30,506 bases of DNA from a virus. Location of the stretch: the IMG/VR virus record IMGVR_UViG_3300007734_000558, positions 1 to 30,506 of that record. One strand, given 5' to 3'. The position numbers and the translations under genes are program-made. The notes below the pieces were generated by a model. It worked only from the letters and a program-made list of their open reading frames with translations, made no database searches and was not told the origin of the DNA. The first letter of the stretch is position 1, and each line of letters begins with the position of its first letter. This document shows, piece after piece, positions 1 through 5,900 of this stretch.

Positions 1-154
1 TTGACCGCTTTGGGTATCTTGCCGGTGCCGATGATATGCAGACCGCTGCCACTGGGTGAAACTTCGATGTAAGAGCGCGTCATGGCAATGAGGTGTTTTG
101 CATACTTCGCGGTCGTGCCTTCGCCGTCGCCGATACAGTTGTCGAGGTCGATGC
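1..154. repeat. Terminal overlap, left copy (identical to 30353-30506)
   Basis: The first 154 bases are identical, in the same orientation, to the last 154 bases of the window. The primase reading frame runs through the join without a break. The simplest reading is a circular or circularly permuted genome of 30,352 bp whose assembly was not trimmed. A real short direct terminal repeat is possible but less likely, because it would fall in the middle of a gene. Confidence 0.9.
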
Positions 155-350
155 CGACGAGATCGTCGCCGGTAAACACGATTCCTACACCGTCAAGGTT
201 CATGCGCTTCGCTGTTGCCTCAGCGGTGGCGAAGGTGCCCCACGTCGTCGGATCCGTTGACGAGCCAGCTTTGCCGGTGCGGGCGTTGATTGGGCGCTTC
301 GATTTATGGCAGAGCCACCGCGCCTCGGCTTTGAGTTCAGCGAGGTTCAT
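1..350 (-). CDS. Primase/helicase, N-terminal part (continues at the other end of the window)
   Basis: This is the 5' end of the gene whose bulk lies at 28324-30506. Translating upstream of 83 stays open to an ATG at 348-350 and adds 116 codons within 1-350. Of these, 89 lie upstream of the internal ATG at 83. The complete protein is 792 aa. The added segment begins MNLAELKAEARWL and includes WGTFATAEA and GIDLDN. That pattern fits the N-terminal primase-polymerase (Prim-Pol) domain of phage and plasmid P4-type primases, where the acidic pair binds metal. The start overlaps the end of the upstream RHH gene (337-525) by 14 bp, consistent with translational coupling. The internal Met at 83 is not the true start because the Prim-Pol motif lies before it. 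Confidence is high for the start and the join, because the sequence overlap is exact. Confidence 0.9.
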   Translation of the reverse strand, partial: MNLAELKAEARWLCHKSKRPINARTGKAGSSTDPTTWGTFATAEATAKRMNLDGVGIVFTGDDLVGIDLDNCIGDGEGTTAKYAKHLIAMTRSYIEVSPSGSGLHIIGTGKIPKAV

Positions 351-525
351 TGCTCTTCACTTTCGGCGTCGTCGCCTTGGCCAACAACGTCACGATGACT
401 TGGTTTCGACTTTGTTTCTTCTTATCCGCTGTCTTGCCCAGCACGTCGAGGATAGACAGCGGGATGCGTAGGTGGATGTCTTGGGTCGGCGGTGTTGGGG
501 CTGAGCCCTTGCGTGGTCGTGCCAT
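337..525 (-). CDS. Small ribbon-helix-helix-like DNA-binding protein
   Basis: A 62-residue basic protein starting MARPRKGSAPTPP. A short beta-strand-like segment (DIHLRIP) is followed by two helix-like segments (SILDVLGKTADKKK and SRNQVIVTLLAKA), the usual order of an RHH (Arc/MetJ/CopG-type) fold. Such proteins usually bind operator DNA as dimers. The start at 525 is chosen over a longer upstream extension to 582 because a purine-rich AAGAAGAGA lies just before it and the -10 promoter element at 556-561 lies inside the extension. The gene is promoter-proximal and its end overlaps the primase start, so it may regulate the replication operon. RHH fold is inferred from pattern only. Confidence 0.65.
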   Translation of the reverse strand: MARPRKGSAPTPPTQDIHLRIPLSILDVLGKTADKKKQSRNQVIVTLLAKATTPKVKSNEPR

Positions 526-555
526 GGTTCTCTTCTTTCTTACGGTAGGAACATT

Positions 556-564
556 ATTATACCA
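556..564 (-). promoter_or_regulatory. Extended -10 promoter for the RHH/primase operon
   Basis: The minus strand reads TGGTATAAT, a perfect extended -10 (TGnTATAAT), about 30 bp before the RHH start codon at 525. No good -35 hexamer is seen at the usual distance, which is normal for extended -10 promoters. The same 9-mer occurs on the plus strand at 7063 and 7184. Confidence 0.65.
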
Positions 565-586
565 CGTAAAAATGCAAATCATACGG

Positions 587-1180
587 TCAGTTTTGTACGG
601 ATAATTCCCCTCGTTTAATCCGTCGCCGCACGTCGTGGACGTAGCTAGCGGTGCATTGCCATTTCCGAGCGACCTCGGTGGCTGAGTATATTGTGGTGAC
701 GTCGTGGAGAAACTCCGGTTTCTTAATCAGTACTGTGTCTTTGTTTGTCATCACTCCGAGCCGGCGCCGATGTTTAATAACGACGGATGCGCCGAGTCGA
801 TACAGTGCCATGACGTCTTTTGCTTTCATCGTTTTGACGGCGTGGCGGAAGTCTCGACTGCGTACAATCTGCGGTTTACTGACTCCGATTTGTTTGCGCA
901 TTGCCATAATTGAGCTTTCGCCTATGCCGTGTTTTTGTGCGACCTCTTTGCATCTCAATGTTTTGACGTCGTGAAGTAGCGCAGCGCTTTGCATCCATTT
1001 GCCTTCACTGATATAGCCATGAGCTACACGGTGATCGCATGGCGCGCCGTAGCGTTTGCGCATGGCTCGGCAGTGTGACAGACTGATGCCGAAGGTAGCG
1101 GCGATTTCCGCAGACTTGCGGCGCTTGTCTGCGATGGCAACGCGAAACTTCATATCCTGAGAAATGTCTGAGCGTGGCAT
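587..1180 (-). CDS. Protein with four tandem helix-turn-helix-like modules
   Basis: A 197-aa basic protein built from about four similar modules of 35-45 residues, at roughly 10-44, 62-100, 110-143 and 154-190. Each module has a short basic helix, an HTH-like core (for example KSAEIAATFGIS, CKEVAQKHGIG, AKDVMALYRLGA, SATEVARKWQCT) and an ending rich in Arg such as RKRYGA, RKQIGV, RRRLGV or RRRIKRG. No catalytic domain is visible. It is probably a DNA-binding regulator or a protein that organises repeated sites. The start at 1180 follows AGGAGAG. Repeated HTH segments also occur beside homing endonucleases, but no nuclease motif is present. A degenerate copy of its N-terminus lies at 2200-2301, ahead of the methyltransferase. 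Confidence 0.7.
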   Translation of the reverse strand: MPRSDISQDMKFRVAIADKRRKSAEIAATFGISLSHCRAMRKRYGAPCDHRVAHGYISEGKWMQSAALLHDVKTLRCKEVAQKHGIGESSIMAMRKQIGVSKPQIVRSRDFRHAVKTMKAKDVMALYRLGASVVIKHRRRLGVMTNKDTVLIKKPEFLHDVTTIYSATEVARKWQCTASYVHDVRRRIKRGELSVQN

Positions 1181-1195
1181 GGTTTCTCTCCTATG

Positions 1196-2242
1196 CTATA
1201 TAAGTTTCGGCTGAATTGCGCTTAATCGTTTGTGCGAAATTTCGACATATTCCGGATTTAATTCCGTGCCGATATAATCGCGATTATTCGACATGGCAAC
1301 TAATCCAGTTGTGCCAGAACCACTAAACGGATCAAAGACTGTGCCTAATTCCGGACATCCGGCCAGTATACAAGGTTCTATCAGTTTGACCGGATAGGTG
1401 GCAAAATGCGCTTCGGCATATGGTTTTGTGCTGACTGTCCAAACACTGCGTTTGTTGCGTGTTTCTTTCGGAATATAAACACGTCCGTTATCATTCAGCA
1501 TTGTGCCATCACTGTGTTCTTTGGCATCTCTGAATTTTCTAGGATTGCCCATATTGACAACTGATTCTTTGATGGCTTCGGCATCATAGTAGTAATGTTC
1601 ATTTTTGCTGAGCAAGAAAATATACTCATGCGATTTAGTGCAACGGTCAGTCACTGATTCCGGCATTGGGTTTGGTTTGTGCCAGATGATATCTTGACGC
1701 AAATACCAGCCATCGGCTTGCAGTGCAAACGCCACTCGCCAAGGGATTCCAATTAAATCTTTAGACTTTAACCCTTCAGAGATGCGAGTAACAATTCCCT
1801 CACGAGGATTACCATAGCCAGCCCGTCCGTTGTTGCTAGCACGAGAATTATGACCAGCGTAGCTGTCCCCAAGGTTTAGCCATAATGTTCCGTCGTCGCG
1901 AAGTATGCGATGCACTGCGCGAAATACTTCTACCAGTTTGTCAACGTATGCTTGTGGCAATTCTTCTAGACCGATTTGCTGGTCGATGCGCATTGCTCCA
2001 CATTTGCCACAAACATCTTTAAATAATTTCTTGTAACCCTCCTGATTTCGGTCGGCACGTTCGCCACGATGATTATTAAGAGATTCAACGTGATTGCATT
2101 CATCATTACCCCCTTGCCATGATCCCGTGCCATAATCTCTCAATCCGTAGTATGGTGGCGATGTGACCACGCAATGCACTGATTGCGCAGGCATTGTATT
2201 CATTCCTTCGATACAATCGCCTTGAATGATTTCATATTGCAT
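1196..2242 (-). CDS. DNA methyltransferase (N6-adenine or N4-cytosine, beta-type motif order)
   Basis: A 348-aa site-specific DNA methylase. Catalytic motif IV is TSPPY (about residues 27-31) and the AdoMet-binding motif I is DPFSGSGTT (from about 304). Catalytic motif first and AdoMet motif last is the beta-class order. An insert after motif IV carries C49, H51, C78 and C81 and may bind zinc. The ATG at 2242 is chosen because AGGAG stands 8 bases before it; a longer TTG start to 2260 would cover that site. The gene is clearly more AT-rich than the structural genes (one hand-counted 60-base line is 35% GC, against 65% in the capsid gene), which suggests acquisition. It probably protects phage DNA from host restriction. 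Target sequence unknown. Confidence 0.88.
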   Translation of the reverse strand: MQYEIIQGDCIEGMNTMPAQSVHCVVTSPPYYGLRDYGTGSWQGGNDECNHVESLNNHRGERADRNQEGYKKLFKDVCGKCGAMRIDQQIGLEELPQAYVDKLVEVFRAVHRILRDDGTLWLNLGDSYAGHNSRASNNGRAGYGNPREGIVTRISEGLKSKDLIGIPWRVAFALQADGWYLRQDIIWHKPNPMPESVTDRCTKSHEYIFLLSKNEHYYYDAEAIKESVVNMGNPRKFRDAKEHSDGTMLNDNGRVYIPKETRNKRSVWTVSTKPYAEAHFATYPVKLIEPCILAGCPELGTVFDPFSGSGTTGLVAMSNNRDYIGTELNPEYVEISHKRLSAIQPKLI

Positions 2243-2301
2243 AATTTGTCTCCTATACAAATGCGGAAGCCGGGGTTATTGAGAATGTTACTTCGTGGCA
2301 T
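2200..2301 (-). pseudogene. 33-codon leader ORF resembling the start of the four-HTH gene
   Basis: An ATG at 2299-2301 follows GGAGAGG and opens a 33-residue frame that overlaps the methyltransferase start and stops at 2200. Its first residues, MPRSNI...FRICIGDK, match the N-terminus of the 587-1180 product, MPRSDI...FRVAIADK, at most aligned positions. I read it as the degenerate N-terminal remnant of a second copy of that gene, with the methyltransferase occupying the rest. It could also act as a leader cistron coupling translation to the methyltransferase. Confidence 0.45.
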
Positions 2302-2303
2302 GA

Positions 2304-2756
2304 CTAATAATCCTCTCCGTATAACTCCACGGTCGGCATCGCTTCCAGCGTGGCTAGAATGCTGTCTAAGTGGCAGGTAATGCTAAGCTCATACCACTCA
2401 TGCATAAAGGGGAAGTCAAAGCGGTACACGAGCGGTATCGTAGTGGGGTGCACAAGTAGCACTCTGCGGTCTTGGTCTGGGAATATCATCGGACGGATTA
2501 ATTGCGTGCGGAGTGAGGCCTGTAAATGAAGCGGTAACGTGCGGTGGATTCGGTACGGCTTAAGCATCCCACGCTGTGCATAGATGGCGTGGAGCGCACG
2601 TTCGACGGTGTAAATCTCTGACTCAATGGCGTTGATTTTTTCGCTGACGGTGACGGGCATCGCCTCCCATCCGTAGGTATAGCGATATGCTAATCCGCCG
2701 ACGCGGCCTTGCAATGCCGTGCGCGTCGCCAACAATGTATCAATCTCGTTTTGCAT
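2304..2756 (-). CDS. Hypothetical protein, 150 aa, coiled-coil N-terminus
   Basis: Not recognised. The first 65 or so residues are predicted-looking helix with heptad character (MQNEIDTLLATRTALQ, EKINAIESEIYTVERALHAIY). The rest is a mixed region with several aromatic residues and an acidic end (ELYGEDY). The start at 2756 has AGGAGA at ideal distance; an upstream in-frame extension to 2864 would run over the end of the SSB-like gene and is rejected. It lies between the SSB-like gene and the methyltransferase leader, so a role in early DNA metabolism is possible but not shown. Confidence 0.7.
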   Translation of the reverse strand: MQNEIDTLLATRTALQGRVGGLAYRYTYGWEAMPVTVSEKINAIESEIYTVERALHAIYAQRGMLKPYRIHRTLPLHLQASLRTQLIRPMIFPDQDRRVLLVHPTTIPLVYRFDFPFMHEWYELSITCHLDSILATLEAMPTVELYGEDY

Positions 2757-2773
2757 GGTTTCTCCTATGCTAA

Positions 2774-2804
2774 CGCCCCGCCGGTCAAAGTGATCGGCGA
2801 GGCG
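2774..2804. promoter_or_regulatory. Intergenic GC-rich imperfect hairpin
   Basis: An imperfect inverted repeat (CGCC..GCCG.TCA against TGA.CGGC..GGCG) lies between the stop of the SSB-like gene and the ribosome binding site of the next gene. It belongs to a set of hairpins seen after several genes here. No T-run follows, so it is not a classic terminator. Confidence 0.4.
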
Positions 2805-2814
2805 CTGGCGATGT

Positions 2815-3621
2815 CTAGAATATTCCACCGTCGTCTTCGATGGGCTTCGGTGCGTTGCGCTCAATCACTACGTTCGACATGTCGATCGCTTCGGTTGCGT
2901 CGTTGGTGTGCGTTGACTTTGCCCAGTCGGCTGAGTCAGCGTATGCCGTCGCCGCTTTGGCCAACATCGCTTTGCCCACGTATAGGTCTATGCAGGTCTT
3001 GCGGTTGATGGTGTTGACGTCGATGTCGTACTGGGGCAGTACCACGTCGGAGCCGTAGCCCGTCGCCGTGGTGACTATTTTGCCCTTGGCGATTGGAGCA
3101 CTGATTGGAATCCAAAATGCAAACTCAGGGATAGCGCCGGTCGCCGTCTTTTTCGCCTCGGTCAGCACTGCCCGCGCATCGCTAAACACTGAGCCAGTCT
3201 TGGCACTGACGGCGCGCCCGACCAAGCCCTTGACTGGCCAGACCACGAGTTCGTCGTAGCCCTCGACGTAGCATAGCAGTTCGGTGTATATGCGCATCCC
3301 TGCGCCGGCTTTGTAGTGTGTCTCCCACGTCTTGGAGCGTATGCCGTTGGTGGTGACTTCGGTGTAGGCTTGGCTGCGCTTGCGGATCGGGATAATTTTG
3401 AGTCGTGACGTCTCGAAGCCCTGCTCATCGTCGAAGCGTTCAACGGCTTCCCATGGTGTCGACATAGTGCCGACGGCTTCGGCTTTGGCATAAAACTTGC
3501 CGACGATGCCGGTGGTCTTGGTCGTGCTGAGCCAGATGATGCGGGCATAACCGTCGCTGGGATCGGCGTCGCCGTGGTCTGGGGTGAATCCGAGTGCGTT
3601 GATGTCTTGGTCAAAGCTCAT
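2815..3621 (-). CDS. Possible single-stranded-DNA-binding or annealing protein
   Basis: A 268-aa protein of mixed alpha/beta character. Its last residues are IEDDGGIF, an acidic tail ending in a hydrophobic pair with terminal Phe. Bacterial SSB (DDDIPF) and several phage ssDNA-binding proteins end in this way to recruit partners. No OB-fold can be proved by eye, so SSB function is an inference from the tail and from its place among early genes. The start at 3621 overlaps the end of the RHH gene by 11 bp. It is preceded by GAAAGCGAGAC, the same unusual leader motif found before the genes at 4157, 6490 and 6935, and a hairpin follows the gene. These hints suggest an abundant early protein. Alternative: an unrelated conserved phage protein. 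Confidence 0.45.
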   Translation of the reverse strand: MSFDQDINALGFTPDHGDADPSDGYARIIWLSTTKTTGIVGKFYAKAEAVGTMSTPWEAVERFDDEQGFETSRLKIIPIRKRSQAYTEVTTNGIRSKTWETHYKAGAGMRIYTELLCYVEGYDELVVWPVKGLVGRAVSAKTGSVFSDARAVLTEAKKTATGAIPEFAFWIPISAPIAKGKIVTTATGYGSDVVLPQYDIDVNTINRKTCIDLYVGKAMLAKAATAYADSADWAKSTHTNDATEAIDMSNVVIERNAPKPIEDDGGIF

Positions 3622-3853
3622 GATGCGTCTCGCTTTCTACTTTGTATTGTTCTTTGCTTGGGCGTGTGTGAAATTCCATGTACATGATGGCGCGGCGAAT
3701 GACTTCGGACGTCGACACGACATAGCCCCGATTGTCCGCGGTGAGTCTCGCTTTGAGTTCCTCGAGGCGGTCGCTGGCTTCCGGTGTCATGATGTGACAG
3801 ACTTGCGTGGTCCCCGTGCTAGTGTTGCGTAATTGGCGACTGATGGGTGGCAT
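3611..3853 (-). CDS. Small RHH-like regulator
   Basis: An 80-aa protein whose C-terminal half reads VSTSEVIRRAIMYMEFHT, typical of the second part of a CopG/RHH fold (short strand, then STSEVIRRA helix). An N-terminal helix, DRLEELKARLTADN, precedes it. The start at 3853 has AGGAGA at a good distance. Its end overlaps the SSB-like gene start, so the two are translated together. As a likely DNA-binding dimer it could control the repeated promoters near 4200 and 6990; that link is inference. Confidence 0.65.
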   Translation of the reverse strand: MPPISRQLRNTSTGTTQVCHIMTPEASDRLEELKARLTADNRGYVVSTSEVIRRAIMYMEFHTRPSKEQYKVESETHHEL

Positions 3854-3873
3854 TGTGTCTTCTCCTGTGTCTT

Positions 3874-3894
3874 GGCGCCCCGATGTGAGGCGCC
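3874..3894. repeat. GGCGCC hairpin, copy 1 of 3
   Basis: Two GGCGCC palindromes enclose a 9-base spacer (CCGATGTGA). The same element, with about 10 more shared bases on one side, recurs at 5737-5757 and 6519-6539. Each copy sits just after the 3' end of a gene or gene remnant and before the next ribosome binding site. Possibly an mRNA 3'-end or processing element. Confidence 0.6.
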
Positions 3895-3911
3895 GTGGTG
3901 ACCGGTGGACG

Positions 3912-4157
3912 TTACTTAGCGGCGAGCATTGCCCGCGCTTCTTGCATCATGCGTGCGTAGTTTACCCAGCGCCCATTACGGTCGAACCATCCTTGGCGGT
4001 TGGCGATGGCTTCGACCGTCTCGTCGTAGCTCAGCACTTGCCCGTCGGCACCGTATGCGACGGCGATGACAGTGTTGATGACGGCGGTCTGAGCGGCGGT
4101 GTTCTTGGCGGTCATGTTGATGGTCTTGATGATTTCGGCGGCGTACTTGGTGGTCAT
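3912..4157 (-). CDS. Hypothetical early protein, 81 aa (parent of a duplicated module)
   Basis: Not recognised. It begins MTTKYAAEIIKTIN, is Ala- and Thr-rich and looks helical, and ends GWFDRNGRWVNYARMMQEARAMLAAK. The start at 4157 is set by the promoter at 4198-4226: a longer frame to 4214 would begin upstream of the predicted transcription start. It is the first gene after a near-consensus promoter, so it is likely strongly expressed early. Its last 41 codons and the following hairpin are repeated at about 96% identity at 5737-5902, and its promoter-leader is repeated ahead of the 6558-6935 gene. Confidence 0.7.
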   Translation of the reverse strand: MTTKYAAEIIKTINMTAKNTAAQTAVINTVIAVAYGADGQVLSYDETVEAIANRQGWFDRNGRWVNYARMMQEARAMLAAK

Positions 4158-4197
4158 GGTGTGTCTCGCTTTCGTGTATTGCTTCCTAACTGACACC

Positions 4198-4226
4198 AGT
4201 ATATACCTTGTCAATTACTTTGTCAA
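4198..4226 (-). promoter_or_regulatory. Near-consensus sigma-70-type promoter, copy A
   Basis: On the minus strand: -35 TTGACA (4221-4226), exactly 17 bases, -10 TATACT (4198-4203). Transcription would start near 4191, leaving a 5' leader of about 34 bases. A second TTGACA lies 12 bases after the first, inside the spacer, and could be part of an operator. About 88 bp from the start codon through this promoter are repeated with two mismatches at 6933-7020. Confidence 0.85.
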
Positions 4227-4259
4227 GTAGGAATATACATGATTTAGATTACAGTTACA

Positions 4260-4475
4260 TTACAGCGTCTCACCCTGCTGTCGTCGCAATTCACGGCTGA
4301 TTGCGTCGCTCACGACGTCGTAGGCGTGGTCGAGCGTGGTCACGGCGGTGACCTTCTCGGTCTTGTCGATGTGGTCATAGATAACCACTTCCATCGCCCA
4401 CGTCGAGATGCGATGCACCCAGATTTCGGTTTTTCCCACTTGGCGGTACATGATTTGATTGCGTGGTGGTGTCAT
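4260..4475 (-). CDS. Hypothetical protein, 71 aa
   Basis: Not recognised. A small protein beginning MTPPRNQIMYRQVGKTEIW, with an alternating pattern that looks like beta strands (EIWVHRISTWAMEVVIY) and then a helix (LDHAYDVVSDAISRELRRQ). The ATG at 4475 has AAAGGAGA 9 bases upstream and is preferred over the longer frame to 4526, which would run into the hairpin at 4523. It is the last gene before the promoter at 4198-4226. Confidence 0.7.
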   Translation of the reverse strand: MTPPRNQIMYRQVGKTEIWVHRISTWAMEVVIYDHIDKTEKVTAVTTLDHAYDVVSDAISRELRRQQGETL

Positions 4476-4522
4476 GGTATACTCTCCTTTAATTGGCGAT
4501 TTGCCAAGACTCAAAACGTAAT

Positions 4523-4564
4523 GCACGAAGCCCGCACGGTGTCACAACCATGCGGGCTTTGTGC
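4523..4564. terminator. Strong intergenic hairpin, terminator-like
   Basis: Inverted repeat with 14-base arms (GCACGAAGCCCGCA / TGCGGGCTTTGTGC; one position not Watson-Crick) and a 14-base loop. It lies between the membrane-protein gene (4567-4743) and the 71-aa gene. The T-richer side follows the plus-strand reading (GGGCTTTGTGCGTTTATT). It could therefore stop antisense transcripts better than the sense ones, or act as an attenuator. A related stem occurs at 23662-23700. Confidence 0.5.
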
Positions 4565-4566
4565 GT

Positions 4567-4743
4567 TTATTCCTCATCCATCATATACAGCGCGGCATCC
4601 CATCCGTCCGCGAAGGCGTCGCCGAGTTTGCGATGGTACCACTCGGCGAATTGACGTTCGTACCATGACCAGCACCACGTCACGGTCACCGACACGACGC
4701 AGATAAGCGCCGTGATGATGAGGGCAGCGAAGACCGTGCTCAT
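4567..4743 (-). CDS. Small single-span membrane protein, 58 aa
   Basis: Starts MSTVFAALIITALICVVSV, a clear N-terminal transmembrane segment, followed by an aromatic and charged stretch (WCWSWYERQFAEWYHRK) and an acidic end (MMDEE). The ATG overlaps the stop of the upstream 51-aa gene (ATGA), so the two are coupled. Earlier in-frame starts, to 5013, would overlap two other good genes and are rejected. Function unknown; with its neighbour it forms a pair of small membrane proteins within an early gene block, perhaps acting at the host membrane. It is distant from the lysis cassette. Confidence 0.65.
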   Translation of the reverse strand: MSTVFAALIITALICVVSVTVTWCWSWYERQFAEWYHRKLGDAFADGWDAALYMMDEE

Positions 4744-4895
4744 ACTTGCACCGCCCACAGCACAATCACAATCAGCCAAGCGGCGCCGACCATGATGTAG
4801 ACATCGCGCTTTGTACCGTAGAACAGCACATTCATCACGCCCCAAAAAGCGCAGATTACAGCGAGCCCAATTCCTAGCATCAAAAACACTGGCAT
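4740..4895 (-). CDS. Small two-span membrane protein, 51 aa
   Basis: Read directly from the minus strand: it starts MPVFLMLGIGLAVICAFWG, has a short polar loop around FYGTKRD, then a second hydrophobic segment (MVGAAWLIVIVLWAV), and stops at 4740. The ATG at 4893-4895 overlaps the stop of the 119-aa gene (TGATG) and has GGGAG upstream. The stop overlaps the next ATG. Two membrane spans within 51 aa would suit a holin-like or superinfection-exclusion protein, but nothing specific identifies it. Confidence 0.7.
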   Translation of the reverse strand: MPVFLMLGIGLAVICAFWGVMNVLFYGTKRDVYIMVGAAWLIVIVLWAVQV

Positions 4896-5254
4896 CACTT
4901 CGCTCCCGTGATGCGGAGCGCTGCTTTGCGCGTTGTTTCTTTGCGTGCTTCAGCCAATGCTTTGGCGGTGTGGACGTCGCCGTCTTGTAGTGCCTTGGCA
5001 ATGACGGCGTCAATCATCTTCGCATCATATGAGTGCGACGTTGACGCCGGCGTGATGATGGCGGTGCCGACGTGGTCGAGCTTGAAGCTACCGCCCAGCG
5101 ACTCGACGAGGATTTGGAGGTCACGGCGCAGGTCGTCGCTTTTGGCTTCGTACGCTTCGAGCTCCGACTTCATTGCGAAGTAGTCACGGAGCAGGGTTGC
5201 GGCGTACTCGGTGTCCCGCTCTTGGCGGTGTTGGTCGAAGTTGAACTCAGTCAT
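4895..5254 (-). CDS. Hypothetical protein, 119 aa, coiled coil
   Basis: Not recognised. The N-terminal half is strongly charged and helical (RDYFAMKSELEAYEAKSDDLRRDLQ), consistent with a coiled coil. It is followed by a short beta-like stretch (GSFKLDHVGTAIITPA) and a second helical region rich in Ala, Lys and Glu. The start at 5254 overlaps the upstream gene's stop by 8 bases and follows AAGGGG. It belongs to a run of small coupled genes (5716 down to 4567), probably one translation unit. Confidence 0.7.
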   Translation of the reverse strand: MTEFNFDQHRQERDTEYAATLLRDYFAMKSELEAYEAKSDDLRRDLQILVESLGGSFKLDHVGTAIITPASTSHSYDAKMIDAVIAKALQDGDVHTAKALAEARKETTRKAALRITGAK

Positions 5255-5507
5255 TGCAATGCCCCTTCGGTTTCAATGCGGTCGCCCAGCTGGCGAGTAT
5301 GTCGGCGACGTGGTTACGGTGGGTGGCAATGAGTGCCTCGAGTGACTCGGGATTATCATCGGTTGCGGTATAAATTTGAAATCCAGTATTTTGGCATTCC
5401 ATAAGAGTGCGGACTTTCCAGCGATTGCCGTTGAGCTTCGTATAAAAAAACTCGAAGGTCACGCCGTGAATGGTGAAGACGTCGGTGAAATATGCGGTGT
5501 GTTGCAT
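5247..5507 (-). CDS. Hypothetical protein, 86 aa
   Basis: Not recognised. Begins MQHTAYFTDVFTIHGVTFEFFYTKLNGNRW, likely several beta strands, then an acidic loop (TATDDNPES) and a C-terminal helix (LEALIATHRNHVADILASW). GGAGAA stands before the ATG at 5507. Only two bases separate the start from the preceding stop. Confidence 0.7.
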   Translation of the reverse strand: MQHTAYFTDVFTIHGVTFEFFYTKLNGNRWKVRTLMECQNTGFQIYTATDDNPESLEALIATHRNHVADILASWATALKPKGHCND

Positions 5508-5509
5508 GG

Positions 5510-5716
5510 CTATTTTTCTCCGTTTCGGTGTTGGTCGAGGTAGCGAGCGACGGCGTCTTCGATGCGGTCGATTTGCTCACGGAGGCGGATGACCTGCGCA
5601 TCGTTTCCGCGGGCGATGGCTCGGGTGATCAGGAACTCGGTCTGGGCGATGCTAGTGGCGGCGGTTTCCAGCGGTGCGTTGAATTGGTTGAGGTCGAGGC
5701 GGTCGTTGTGTTGCAT
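5510..5716 (-). CDS. Hypothetical helical protein, 68 aa
   Basis: Not recognised. Almost wholly helical-looking (TAATSIAQTEFLITRAIARG, QVIRLREQIDRIEDAVARYLDQHR), probably a small coiled-coil protein. AGGAGAAGA precedes the ATG at 5716. It is the first of the coupled small genes after the Mom-like module. Confidence 0.7.
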   Translation of the reverse strand: MQHNDRLDLNQFNAPLETAATSIAQTEFLITRAIARGNDAQVIRLREQIDRIEDAVARYLDQHRNGEK

Positions 5717-5736
5717 GGTCTTCTCCTGTTGTCTTT

Positions 5737-5757
5737 GGCGCCCCGATGTGAGGCGCC
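5737..5757. repeat. GGCGCC hairpin, copy 2 of 3
   Basis: Same GGCGCC-spacer-GGCGCC element as at 3874 and 6519. Here it follows the truncated copy of the 81-aa gene, as it follows the intact gene in the parent module. Confidence 0.6.
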
Positions 5758-5774
5758 GTGGTGATCGGTGGACG

Positions 5775-5900
5775 TTACTTAGCGGCGAGCATTGCCCGCG
5801 CTTCTTGCATCATGCGTGCGTAGTTTACCCAGCGCCCTTCGCGGTCGAACCATCCTTGGCGGTTGGCAATGGCGTCGACCGTCTTGTCGTAGCTCAGCAC
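5775..5900 (-). pseudogene. 3' fragment of a duplicated 81-aa gene
   Basis: The 41 codons directly after the Mom-like stop read VLSYDKTVDAIANRQGWF..., matching the C-terminal half of the 3912-4157 product with only a few changes. The fragment is in the same frame as the Mom-like gene, separated only by its TAA. It begins with GTG, which could serve as a restart codon. It is best read as the leftover of a duplicated gene into which the Mom-like gene was placed. Confidence 0.75.

Noticed and set aside
82-471. 129-aa plus-strand frame at the left edge
   Set aside because: Antisense to the primase N-terminus and the RHH gene; no supporting signals.
3162-3614. 150-aa minus-strand frame inside the SSB-like gene
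   Set aside because: Low-complexity Pro/Ser/Thr/Arg composition and full overlap with a better frame.
4158-4214. In-frame N-terminal extension MTRYILVSVRKQYTKARHT before the 81-aa gene (same before the gene at 6935)
   Set aside because: The extension overlaps the -10 element and begins upstream of the predicted transcription start. Its conservation comes from the repeated promoter, not from coding.
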